From: Triatoma infestans
Lineage: Eukaryota > Arthropoda > Insecta > Hemiptera > Reduviidae
Length of the DNA: 64,000 bases
Assembly (NCBI GenBank): GCA_011037195.1
Contig: JAAEAF010006490.1
Coordinates: forward strand, 27,590-91,589
Direction of reading: 5' to 3'
Below the pieces are notes generated by a model. That model was given only the letters and a program-made list of their open reading frames with translations, was not told the DNA's origin and did not search any database. Each line of letters begins with the position of its first letter. Position 1 is the first letter of the stretch. The position numbers and the translations under genes are program-made. This document shows, one piece after another, positions 36,001 to 48,300 of the stretch.

Positions 36001-37109
36001 AACCGATTTAATCGCCTTCAGGTCAAGAACTAATTCATAATGTATTCATATTTTCTCAAATAACTCTTAAACCATAATTGACCAACAAATAATCCAGTTG
36101 CGAAACTAATTTTTGATGTATCATACCAGAATACCTCATGAAGTATGCCATAGAAGTGTAGGGATAATTTACTGCACCAAAACCGGAAAGAAGAGCCATA
36201 ACTGTAACTCCAATAACTCCAACACGGCTAATGGCTTGTTCTATAGCTAGAATCCCTTGCTTTGGACTTAATAATGGGAACGGATCTCCAATCTTCCAAA
36301 ATAGGTAAATGTAAATAAACCATACCGCAGTCGATAATGGGATGATGAGCTTACTCTTAACTACAACAATGTTTGTTTTCCATTAGTCACGGTTTAATTA
36401 TACATAATTACATTAATAAATACATTATTACATTCAGAACTCCTTAGTATTTCTTATTCCTTTAAGAAAGGTGAGTAGTGAAATTCGGAATATGAAATAA
36501 AATGATTCAAAGAAATCAACATTGAAAATTTTGATGTCAATTCGACTACATTAATGAAAGTAATTATTTTTCGGTTGAGCTAACGAGAAACAAATGATAC
36601 TGCTTACCAAACCGAATGTTGTTAACGATGTAATAGCCAATGTAGAATGGAATAGCAACAATAAGCATAAATAATATCAAATACAGCCCTGCAATCCAGT
36701 GTAAATATCTGGAACTAAGAGGAATTTAGAATAATTAGCAAATAAATTACTCAAACAGAACAAAACTATTTTATATACTGACCTAGAATTGAGAATCCCC
36801 ACAATTTCAAAAATAATAAGTTCAAACATGGTACATGAAAGTGAAAAAGTTGAAGCAAATATGAGTTGTACCATTCGATGATGGACTTCATAATCTCTAA
36901 ATAACTTTTTTACAAAAAAGACCCATCCTCCAGTGAAGAATATTACCTAAAATAAAAAAATACTTTTCAACTTCCTTACAAACTCAACCAAAATTAGTTT
37001 CAATTAAACTATTGCAGTTAAAAGATATTTCAGAGAAACACACTAATAATTTGAAAGGTACACATACCTGGGAGACAAGAATAATTAAAGAATCTTCTAC
37101 ATAACCCAT
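33100..37109 (-). CDS. GPR89: Golgi pH regulator GPR89, 9 exons
   Basis: Multi-pass membrane protein of the Golgi, described as an anion channel that helps set Golgi lumen pH. Exons from 5' to 3' on the minus strand: 37109-37068, 36946-36783, 36714-36608, 36360-36135, 35656-35472, 34206-34025, 33860-33675, 33561-33496, 33312-33100. All are GT-AG, phases close, and the product is 456 aa (human 455). Family signatures include [82 protein letters not shown] and [17 protein letters not shown]. Several hydrophobic segments fit the known multi-span topology. It converges on COG5 (799 bp apart) and diverges from CEBPZ (623 bp apart). The exon 5 donor (GTATCC at 35471) and exon 6 acceptor have weak context, but phase and homology support them. 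Confidence 0.95.
34526..35104. repeat. Direct tandem duplication, 289-bp unit, two copies
   Basis: Copy 1 (34526-34814) and copy 2 (34815-35104) both start TCTGGTAAATGTAGAATTTG and end GTGACCTTTATAAGCAATCC, with about ten differences by eye. The duplication sits wholly in GPR89 intron 5 and no frame is shared by both copies. A young local duplication is the simplest reading. Confidence 0.9.
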
Positions 37110-37732
37110 TATTGGCGATCAACTTAACAAAGCAAAGAACTGGAAATTTTTATTCTACATTAAAGGCTTTTCATGTTAGAATACAGTTCGATTAGAGATG
37201 TCCTTTGTGCTTCAGCATTTAAAACCAAGTTCCGTTTTTAATAAAAATATTTGCCGATTGCTAATTAGCAAATACAATAGGTTTTTTGACTCCACCCAAC
37301 ACTTACTAAATACACATCGAAGAACCCTTTAATTTTAAAAGCCGTTTACTATTATCCGAACTCCAAATTCCAATTCCATCACGCAATGTATGTATTTTGT
37401 AAAAGGATATCGGCTAATAATTAGATACAGATTGCTTGAAGCTTTAACTATCAATGTAAGATAACTAATATTTCCTATAAAATATCTAAAGAAGGAATGT
37501 GTATTATCTCGCTATAAATGCCTTTGATTTCCACGTAGTGTTTTTGCAGAAAACTTAAACGCTCAACTAATTGGTTATTTGAGAACACATTTGACAGTAT
37601 TCTCTTGAAAGGTAAATAGTTAACTAACCTGTTTCAGTGATACCTTTCTCTTGTTGTTCAGAGTACATGCGGGAGCTCGTGTGATTACTTACAAGAGAAA
37701 TTTAAAACTTCTTCAAATTATAACTCCATATA
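37110..37732. promoter_or_regulatory. Divergent promoter region between GPR89 and CEBPZ
   Basis: The start codons of GPR89 (37109, minus) and CEBPZ (37733, plus) are 623 bp apart, so both promoters must fit here unless there are distant leader exons. I see no convincing TATA box. A TCAGT at 37634-37638 fits an arthropod initiator for CEBPZ, which is weak evidence. Confidence 0.5.
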
Positions 37733-40700
37733 ATGATAGAAAAGAAACGTAAAAAGCACAGTCATTCCAAAAAGAGTGAACAAGATATAGCAAATAAGGA
37801 AGAAAATTTTGAAGATGAAGACACCGAGCCTGATGAAAAAGATGCTCTGCCGAAGTGGTATGATCAGGTAGATTGTTCAATATTTATAATGGATATTAAA
37901 AATGAATATGTAACAGATTTAAAGAGAAAATATTAACCTTTAGCCATAGATCATAGAAATCTAAATTAGGTTATCAAAAGCATTTTAAACTTACTTATTC
38001 TCTTCTTTGCGTTAAATTTGGATTATCTTCGAATATTCCATTGAAAACTCATATATCAGAGCAATAAATAATCTAAGTGTCAGGTTTGTTGAATTAGATA
38101 TTAATAATGAAGAGTTTATGCTCTATTAAGGTTTTTGATGGAAATAGGTATAACTTGTAATATATTGTAACTGGTTACAACCGTAAAATAAATACAAATT
38201 GGAAAATACATAATTTTAGTTTCGGTAGAGATTTTTTCCAAGTTAAATTGTATATTGAAATACTAAAGCAAACGCATTTTAATCCATTTCATTTACAGTA
38301 TAGTTGCAGCTTATAATGGTGAAATAAGAACAGTGACTGCAATACCGTTTGCTGTTGGACAGGCCATAATGAGGCTAACTTGCCAATTAGGCCCAATACT
38401 TTTTTTTGCATTTTGTGGTTTTATTTTCCCAAAAACTTTTAATTTTTATTTTATTTAAAAAATTAAATTTAATTTAACGGAACATTATATGATTGTTTTT
38501 TCAGTATAAAGATGATAAACCTATTGATGAAAAATTGTCACAAGATGAACTGTTGACATTAAGAATTGAAGCTCAGCACATTTTAGATGAAGAAACCAAG
38601 GCATTCAATTTAAGTAGGTTTTTTGTTTTCTTTCCTTCTTTCTTTTTCTTTAATGTGTTAACTTATCATTTATTTACAGAGCAGTCCCAGGTTAAAAAAG
38701 GATCTAATACAGCATGGATTAATACTGTTTTAAAAAAAGGTACGGCCAAAGACAAGGTGGCAGCAAACGTCGTAATTATTCAGAATTCGCCAGTTCATTC
38801 TTTGTCGAATTTGACATCCCTTATAAATTCAGTAAATCCTGCAAAAAAGAAAGAATGTACCATTGTAATGGGTAAGATTTTGAATAATATATGTGTATTT
38901 AGTTTGAACTTTCATATTATAGTTATTATTGTATTATTTTATTTAACTTAGAAACACTTGCTGAACTTTTTATCGAAGACCTTCTGCGCCCAGAAAGAAA
39001 ACTACGTAGCTTTGATAGGCAACCATTAGCGATATTGAATGAAATTAGTAATAATAAGAGTAGGCGATTACGTTTAATCTCTTGGATTTATGAAGATAAA
39101 TTAAAAGAATTGTACACTGAATTTATAAATGCAGTAAACAAAGTAGCAAAGGATACCTTAGCCGTTTATAGGATCAAAGCTGTCTCCGTTATGTACCGCC
39201 TTCTTTCGTCACATCCCGAACAGGAACAGGTTCTTTTTTAATTTTTATTCACAACAATATAAATAATGTAAAAAAGTTAAATGTGTTATGACATTGCACT
39301 GTCATAAATAGTAAGTAATTTTTTAATAAATTAAATCTAAAAATATCCCATATATGATAGAGAAAATGCGATTCTTTGTTAATTGAATTGTAATATTTGT
39401 CAAGTTAAGTTTACGACATTCTCTCTTTAAAATTACCATGAGTTAACCATAATTAATTATTGTGATGGTTGGTTCCGCAGAGCTGGAAAGCATAAGAGAC
39501 ATTTTCCGTGGTAGCCTGCTTCATTTTGTGATCATCAAAATGAAGCAGGCTACCACGGAAAAGTCTCTGATGCATAATTAATTAAATTGTTTTATTGAAT
39601 AATGTTCATTACAGCTCTTATTAAGCACTTTAGTAAACAAAATGGGAGATACAGAACAGAAAGTTGTTTCTAAGGTGATCTATTGCCTGACACAACTACT
39701 GAGAATACATCCTAATATGAAAATGGTTATTATGAATGAAATTGAAAAACTTTTATTTAGGTAAAATATCTAGTATCGTAAATTTACAAAGTGCAAATTA
39801 TTATTATTATAAATTGAATGAAATAAATTGTGTTATTAATTTATTTTAGGCCCAATATTAATTCAAGAACTCAATATTATTCTATTTGCTTTTTATCACA
39901 GTTTATTTTTCAAAGTAAAGATAAAGAGATTGCTAGGAATATGATCACTATTTATTTTTCGTTTTTTAAAGCTTTAATAAAGAAGGTATGTATAAATATA
40001 TGGCATAAATAACTTTTAGATTTATAAAGGATAAATATTTTTATAATCCCTCGGATGAAACGTTGAGTGCAGTGACCTCCTGAAAAAAAAAGATGATGCA
40101 GTTTGTATTACTTTATAGGGGGAGATTGATTCCAGATTGATGGGTGCTTTGTTAATGGGGGTAAGGAGAGCTTATCCATTTGCAAGTTTAGATTCTAATT
40201 CCATACAACAACACGTAGATACTTTATATAAACTGGTTCATCTAACACCATTCAATATTGCATTACATGCGCTTGCCCTTCTCCAAGAAATATCAGATGA
40301 TACAAACGATAGGTAAAGGTTATGTTGTGATTAATTTAAAATTTAACATTCCTTTTCTTATTTATCTCACATTAAAAGGGAAAGAAAGCTTGCTTTCTGT
40401 TAGAAGAGTGAATTTTTGTACATTATCTTTAGACTTGATAATTATGTACCAGAAACATTAAAGTAATTGTATAATTTTTAGGTTTTATTCTGCTTTGTAT
40501 AAGAAATTATTGGATCCTAAATTAAATCTATCTTGCCATCATGCTATGTTCATAAATTTGATGTTTAAGGCGCTTTCCAAAGACTCAAATACTGCTCGTG
40601 TCAAAGCCTTCATCAAGAGGTTGCTTCAGGTAAATATAAACTTATGTATGGTTTTTAATTCACTTAAGCCACTGTAAAGAAAGTAAATTTTGGCCTTTTA

Positions 40701-43700
40701 GTATATAAACCACCTAATTTTTTTTTTTTTTATAACTTTAGTGAACATTAATATTTTTGCACATTAGATTAGACTAAAAGAAGATTGACTTGTAATCTGA
40801 GCTACCGCGTACTCCAGTGTGTCTGTCATGGCAACTGGTTATTCGAATATATAGTTTCTATTACAGCTCTTTATTTTAATCACTTACCTGACTGATGAGC
40901 GTCTGCTTAGAGAAGCTAAGAGTTGATTTCAGAAATTTGCTTTCATTACCTAGTAGAGTCCCCGCGGGTTACCATAGCTCAGTACTCGATGCACTTCGTC
41001 AGAAGAGTACACAATACACTTAAACTACATACACTCTACCCGATACAGACAAGGACAAACAGTACACGACTAGGGTCTCCCCCCATAGTTAATTGGCGTA
41101 AGCGAAGGGAAAAGGAAGGGATAAGCTCAGTGGTAGCGCGCTGGACAAGCAACGCGGAGCCTCCGGGCTCGAATCCAGCATACTGCCCTTAGATTTTCTC
41201 TTCCTAGGAGCCTCTGCAGCTCACTGTCCGGTGATGAGCATGTTTGTATAGCTAGAGAACACTGCTCGGAGGCCGGCAGTGCACTGTGAGTGCCGGGGGG
41301 CACAATATATCTTTCAGGTCGCAGTGCAATAATCTCCTATTACTATCTAATCTAATCTAACTACCGGTTAAAAAAGCCCTTTACGACATATGGAATACTG
41401 TTTCCTTTTGTAAGTACTAATGCAGAGTTGCAAGTACTTTTTGAGTGCTTGAATGAATGAATTCATTGCATTGTTATTAATAGGCCAACTCTTATCATAG
41501 TGGCCTAACCCCTTAATTCAGTACTGTACAACTCCAATAAGGTAGTTAACTAACCTTTTCAGTCTTTGAGCCCTCACGACATGATACTTGTGACTGAGTC
41601 TTCCTCATTTTGACTTCCTATCCACGTCTGGATAAGGCAGTCCCCTTACCACCTTGAATTAATCTGATAACCCTGAGAGCGGCTATTTTTGCACGTACCT
41701 TCTAATTGATTTTATTAGAATAAAATCCACCATATTGTTATTAAAGACTAAAGTAAGTTGATAAAAAATTGCTTATCGACCTGAATTAGAGAAAAAAAGG
41801 AAAATCTAAAAAATTTTATACCAACTTTTTGGCAAACATTATTTGTCTTCTTTCTAGAATATTGTTACAGTTTCAAACAAATCCAAAATGAAAATCTTGT
41901 TTAAATTGTTTTTTTCCTTATTACAAAGAATATCCGAAGAAGAAGTCAAACAATTTTCGCCAAAAATTGGAATAAAATAAAGAATGTTTCTTTGTGTTTT
42001 ACTCACAATTCGCCAGACTAATAGCCATTAGTTTTTAATAATTTATAGCTAACCAGTGGCTACAAGGGAGCTATAACAATTTATTAAAGCCCAGGCTTTT
42101 TGGTTCAGATATTTGTCTCCTTTTGGTGATTACCATTATATTATTCTTTTATTACGGTAACTGTAATTTTTAAATTCATTGTTATTTTACAGGTGTGTCT
42201 CTACAGTTCTGTTCCTTTAGTTTGCAGTCTGCTTTATATGATATCTCATGTAATTTCACGTAGAAAGTTATCACTATTTGCCGGAAATATTGAACCTCAC
42301 AATGATGCTTTTGCGGCTTACAGTCTGAAAGATAATGAAGACGATTATGAAGAGAAATACATAGACGTTGATAAAGAGGTACAATATTTTGTTAAGGCGT
42401 TTTTTACAGTACTTCCTCTTACTGCAATTAGTACCTAATCTTTTTTTGGTAGACAAGTAAATGTCTTTTAAAATAATAGATAACTTAGCTATGTAAATCT
42501 AAAGTTTTAAGAAATATTTTGTACGATAGATAAGATGTAAGGTATAAGGACGTTTATAAATTGTGTCCATAAAACAATTTAATTTGTAGCGTTATGTGTA
42601 TTACTTCAAAATCGTGATTTTAAAATCTTGTTCTTTAGCCAGTACCGGTTGCATAGGCTGTTTGCCAGAAATGTTGTCCCTATATTCATAGCGATTCCAT
42701 TTGTTGGTGCAATAAACTATATTGATGTGTGTGGGAAAGGTTTTTAAAACAGTTAACTAGTTTTCGCGGTGGTGATTCTCTTTTAGTATAAATTCTGTGT
42801 CTGCTTTCATCTTAATCTACTTAGTAAAAATGTCGTCTTCATAATGAAAATGGATTTGCATTTTGTTAGATAATATTAGATAAACCGCACTTTTCTAAGT
42901 TATGTTGCTTTATAGATAAGATATAAACATTTTGATTTGGATTTCAGGAAAATAAAAATGAAGAAGACAAAGTAGAAGAACAAGAAGAGAAAAAACCACT
43001 TAGAGGCTGGCTGCACTGCGAGATGAATCGTCGGACATCATCAACTTGGTCCTCTTTATACAATCCCATGGCTAGGAATCCTGCTTATAGTGGTGCCGAC
43101 AAAACTGCTTACATAGAACTTTTGTATTTATCAAAACATTTTCATCCAACAGTTGCCCTTTTTTCAAATAAAATCATTAAACGTATGTAGTATACATTCA
43201 TTTCATAAAGAGAGATATATTTTATTTTTATATATATACATTTTTTTTTAATTTAAGGTGCGTCAGCATCTATGGTCATTGGCGCCCGGAGCCTTCTCAG
43301 TGCACTGCCGGCCTTCCGGACAGTGTTCTCTCGTGGTTTTTTTTTTGTACTGCGACCATTATTTTGATCTACTGTACCCCCTCTGGTGCCAAAGATGAGC
43401 GGCTCATCTCTACACCCTCTCCAGGTTGAGCTCTGCAAATTGACGGATCTCGACATCTCCTGTCAGGGTTATGCCGACGATATTGTCATAATACTACTAG
43501 GCTCCTTGTGAGGGGTGACAAAACCCCTCCTTGGGGAAATGCTTTTGTGAGGGATTGGGAGAAGGCGAAACTATTCCTCGAGGGCAAACCAACCATCTCC
43601 CGCTCACCAGAAAGAAACATTGGAAAAAATCTACCTCTTCCCTGCTAACTACGACCATCACGAGGCCATTCCTCAGCTCGTGAGCGCAGAGCAAGCTCTG

Positions 43701-45324
43701 CTGGGCTGACTCACGATCCCGTGGTACCATTATGTAGAGAGAACAAGTCTCCTACTTAAAGGCCTAGAATGGTCACTGGCCCGACCTTGGACAGGTTAGC
43801 CTGTCTATAGGCCTACGGTTTTGCAACACCCTCCTGACACGGCCGGGACTTTGCCCTGCCATTCAGATGAAGCGGCTATTCCGTACCCGACCCCTCTAGT
43901 TGGGGTCAGCCTCTAGTCGTGCTGACTGTAATGGTTCGTTGTCCCACCATTGTCTCCACTGTTCGTGTGGACAACATCTCATTCATCCACCTCGCCATGG
44001 TGCCGTCCACTCCCCGTTTAATCAGGGCCCTACTGACAGCCTCATGGGAGGTGTTGTCAAAAGCGCCCTCTATATCAAGAAAAACGCAAATGGCCGTTTC
44101 CTTAACATCTAGAGATTCCTGGATCGCACTCGACAGCTCATACAGAGCGGTGTCCGTTGATCTTCCCGCTCGTCTGCATGCTGTCGCGGGTGCAAAGGCA
44201 CCCTCTCCAGGATCTCTGTTCTTATATAATTATCCAAGGCCTTTTCCATTGCCTTAAGAAGAAAAGTCGAAAGGCAAATAGGCCTGAAGGATTTAGGTAA
44301 GGTGGAGTCCCTATTTCCGGTTTTCGGGATGAACACTACCCTCGCCCTCCTCCATGGCCTCGGTATATACCCGAGTGCCAGACTACTTCGAGTTACCCCG
44401 AACCAGGTGTGGGAGGATCTCTACCATGCCCGTCTGCAGAAGGGCAGGAAAGACCCCTTCCATTCCTGGTGACTTGTAGGGCAGAAAGGAGCTGATTGCC
44501 CATTCCAGCCTTGAAGGCGTGCAGATGGTTCATCTCCCAATCTGCCCTGCCAGGCCTGCCCGGTTTCATTACTTCCAGTACAACTTCCCACGGTAAACTT
44601 CCCGGGAAGTGGTATATAGCAGGAGATGGGCCCACTGCTCTCCATCCTGCGTATAACTGCCATCAGGTTTCCTGAGTGACATATGAGCTCCCATGCCATG
44701 CTTGGCCATTGCTTTATGCAATCTGGCCGCCGCAGGCAGGGAGCCAATGTCCCCACAGAATTTCCTGAAGCTACTCCTCTTTGCTTTCCTTATTTCTTTG
44801 TTGTAGGTAGTCAGCCCCAAGTTGTGTTTCTCGTTACAGACAACACTATCCATCCCCGGAAGTGAGCTGTACAGGCTCCTAGGAAGAAAAAATCTAAGGG
44901 TAGCACAGCTGGACTCGAACCTGGGTCCTCCGCGTGGGAGTCCAGTACGCTAACCACTTAGCTATTCCCTTCCATTTTTATAATATATTTGAAAAAAGTA
45001 TATACGAGTATCTATTCTAAACGTAACTTTTTTTCAGTTTTCGTATAAAAGTGAAAAGCAATTTCATATTGAATCTTTTATTTTATATCTCTTACAATTC
45101 CCCCGGGGAAAGTGGACTAGCTGCTTCTGGGATCTTGACGTTCTTCCGAGTATCCCAACTTGAACCACATTTACACTGACACATACATATACAATACATT
45201 ATGACCTGCAGAGGTTTCTTAGGTATGCAAACTAACTTGAGTTTTAGTGTATTTACAGGCAACCCTAGCTCACCAGACCACAACGCACACATATCTCTCT
45301 CTCTCACACCGACACACACATTCA

Positions 45325-45359
<35 letters not shown>

Positions 45360-48300
45360 TTTTATTCTTCGTACAAGGTGCAACAATAGATCTTTAAGGT
45401 TGCAACAGATTTGGCTTTATAGCCTCTTTATAAGCACCTGTCTATCTGTTCCTTACAATATTTAATAAAATATCTCGTAATGATATTTCTTTTTTATGTT
45501 TTTAATATAGAGGAACTAATAACATATACTGGAGATCCACTAGTAGATTTTACATTGTCCAAATTTTTGGAGAGATTTGTATTCAAGAATCCTAAAGTTA
45601 AATCGAATGAAGACAAAGGCCCAGATCCACAACTGGCTCAGAGAAAGTATTATCAACCTTCAGGTTTAAGAGCGATTCAAGTGACAAGTTCCAGATATCT
45701 TTCTACTGATGCTAAAGACATTCCAGTCGACGAGATGTTCTTATTTAAGTCAGTCCTGACATTTTTATACATTTTTTTAATCTTTATTATACAGTCTTTT
45801 TTTCTTTTCTATAATGTTAAATTTATTATAGCTTCCTGAAAGAAAAATTTAAGGGACGACGAATAGGTGATAATGAAAAAGATGATGACAATGACAGCGT
45901 TACGAGTGAAGAATTTGTAGAATTGCTTGATAAAATGTATGGAAGTAAAAAAAGCAAAAATATTGATTTTATGGACGAAATTGAGTACAGTTTAAAAAAT
46001 AAAGCTAATGGAAAAGGTGAGCAAATAGATCTTTTATAATTTTGTTAATCATTTATTCAGTGTTATTCAATTCATATATACTAGGCTGTCATTTTTTTTT
46101 TTTAATTCCTGTTAAAATTATTTAAAAAAAACAAAGTAATAGAATTATATTAAATGACTGAAGGATATTTATATTCATCTTTAAAATTTTCAACTTTTAA
46201 TTAATTAGACATATCTCAGAGTTTAAGTTTGATTAGAGTTTCTTTAAGATTTAGAGTTGTTTAGTTTAAGAAAACTCCCAATAGATGTGTCTTCACATTT
46301 ATAAAACATGTTATTCAGAAATTACTAGAGACTTTCAATGCACTTATGTACACAGTGTTGCTGCCTGATTTTTGTTTTTGCATTAGCTTATTGCTAATCA
46401 GCCAGCCATTGCTTCAATTTCGACATGAATTCACCATGCAAATCCATGTTTCAAGATACATTTCATACATTATAAACAAAAATCACAGAAGTTCAAACTT
46501 GATATTACATGAGATTTCGACAAGTAACTTGGTCAAAACTCAGTTTACTTTTCTCGGGGGGGGGGGGGGGGTCCCCTGGATATCCAACAAACGAAACATC
46601 AGATCCCAGCGTGCCTGTTTGTAGTGGGCCGGCGCGATGTGAGGGGCTAAATAGCCGAAGTCATGGCGTAGGAAAAAAAAATAAAAAGTTTACTTTTCTC
46701 AAAATAACTTCATTATTTTTTTTTAATATTTAAAACAAATTGGAGTATTTAATACAAATCTTTTGAGTTTATATTTTATAAACAGATTTTTTGTAATGAT
46801 ATTTTCTTGATATCACATTTCTCCTCAATCCCCACTAAATCTTTTCTCGAGGAGATAGTACAAATAAAGTAGAGGAGGAGAAAGGAGAGTAAAGTAAAGA
46901 GGAGAAAGTTCTTTACAAATATAGTAAATATATTAAGTATAAAAAACAAATCAATGGAGCTATTTCGAGTAAAGTAAACCAGTGGACCTATTTTATTGTC
47001 GAAACCTCTTGTGATAACGAAATATCAAATCACAATTTTCTGCTAAAAATTTAGTTGGGTCCGCAATGCTGGAAAATATCTATGAATTTATCCATCCTAA
47101 CATGCTTCATTATTTTGGTTCTGACCGGTTTCGGATTTTCTTCCATTATCAGAAAAAAGTTTTTAATCAATTCGGGTCGAAAGATGACTTCTACTAAATG
47201 TTTATATCATACACCACACTGGTTAATTGACAACTTTCTGCGTTTTTTGTTTTTTGATTATCTCACAAATTACTCGTACCGGCCACATTAATATTTTTTT
47301 TCTTAATTTAGTGGACCTTAGAAGATATATTTCCAGAGTAAACGTAATTTCGAAACTAAAGAAATAGTTGAATACTAATAATCTGATATGAAAGCATTCA
47401 TTTGGAATGCTCATCTAGAGAGGGTTACATAGAAACCAAAACTGGCTCTTGTGGGATAACTAGAGCCTGTGGGAAAACGTGGGGTCTTAGTTTTAAAAGA
47501 CCACTGACGCATACTCGAGCAGTTATACCCACCATTAAGAAGATTCTGGGGCTGGAGTGCAGAGGTCTACTTATTATAGGATCTTTAGGAACGCTTCGAC
47601 TGCGGCGTTAGAAGTACTGCTGGTACTGTCTCCACTACAGCTTATGGTACAAGCGGATGCAAGTGCCATTGCAAACACCTCCAGGGAGTCTCTACACTCC
47701 CTGACCAAGGAAGAGGTAATTCTGATTGCCTGAAGTGCATTCAGCGCAGCCTGGCTGTCCGAGAAGATGCATATCTCTCTATTCCTAGAGCCCATAAGCA
47801 AATTCTCCTCAGCATAGATCTTTATTGCATAAACTTCAGGAGTATCCACCGAGGGGCCTCGCAATGCGTACCTCCGGCTCAACTCCATATATTCCGGCTC
47901 CAGTTCCGTAGGCCATTTTGGACCCATCCTTGAACCAGGATCCCCCGTTTGGCCCCGTTTTCCCCAACTCTGGATACTAAGTCAAGGAGCCAGGCACAGC
48001 AAGATGATGATATCGAGTGTAAGTATAGAACTAAAGAGAACCTCTGCTCAAATTAATCTGGTGACAAGGCCTTCTCTCGAGGCCAGGCAAGTTCAAAAAG
48101 CACCTACACAAAATGGTATAATTAGCTCAGAATCTTTGTGTAGACTATGTCAGGAGGAGAAGGAAACGGCTTCACACCTGTTGGTTGATCTTATAGCAAT
48201 GGCTAGATTGTGCTAAAATGACCTTTGGTATACTGAGACCAGAGGAGATAATAGCGCAGAAAGAACTGGTTGGGTAAGCACTTAACATCATGAAGATGGA

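Noticed and set aside
41112..41175. tRNA gene
   Set aside because: Same SINE head as at 26981.
43919..44257. 112-codon plus-strand frame
   Set aside because: Antisense to the RT motifs read on the minus strand.
43335..44828. Twin-priming inversion
   Set aside because: Twin priming inverts the 5' part and leaves the 3' part in sense next to the poly(A); here the segment next to the A/T run is the inverted one, so the order does not fit.
45092..45465. Overlapping short frames on both strands
   Set aside because: Low-complexity CT/CA microsatellite.
46556..46571. G-quadruplex regulatory element
   Set aside because: A homopolymer G run alone is weak evidence and its length is unreliable.
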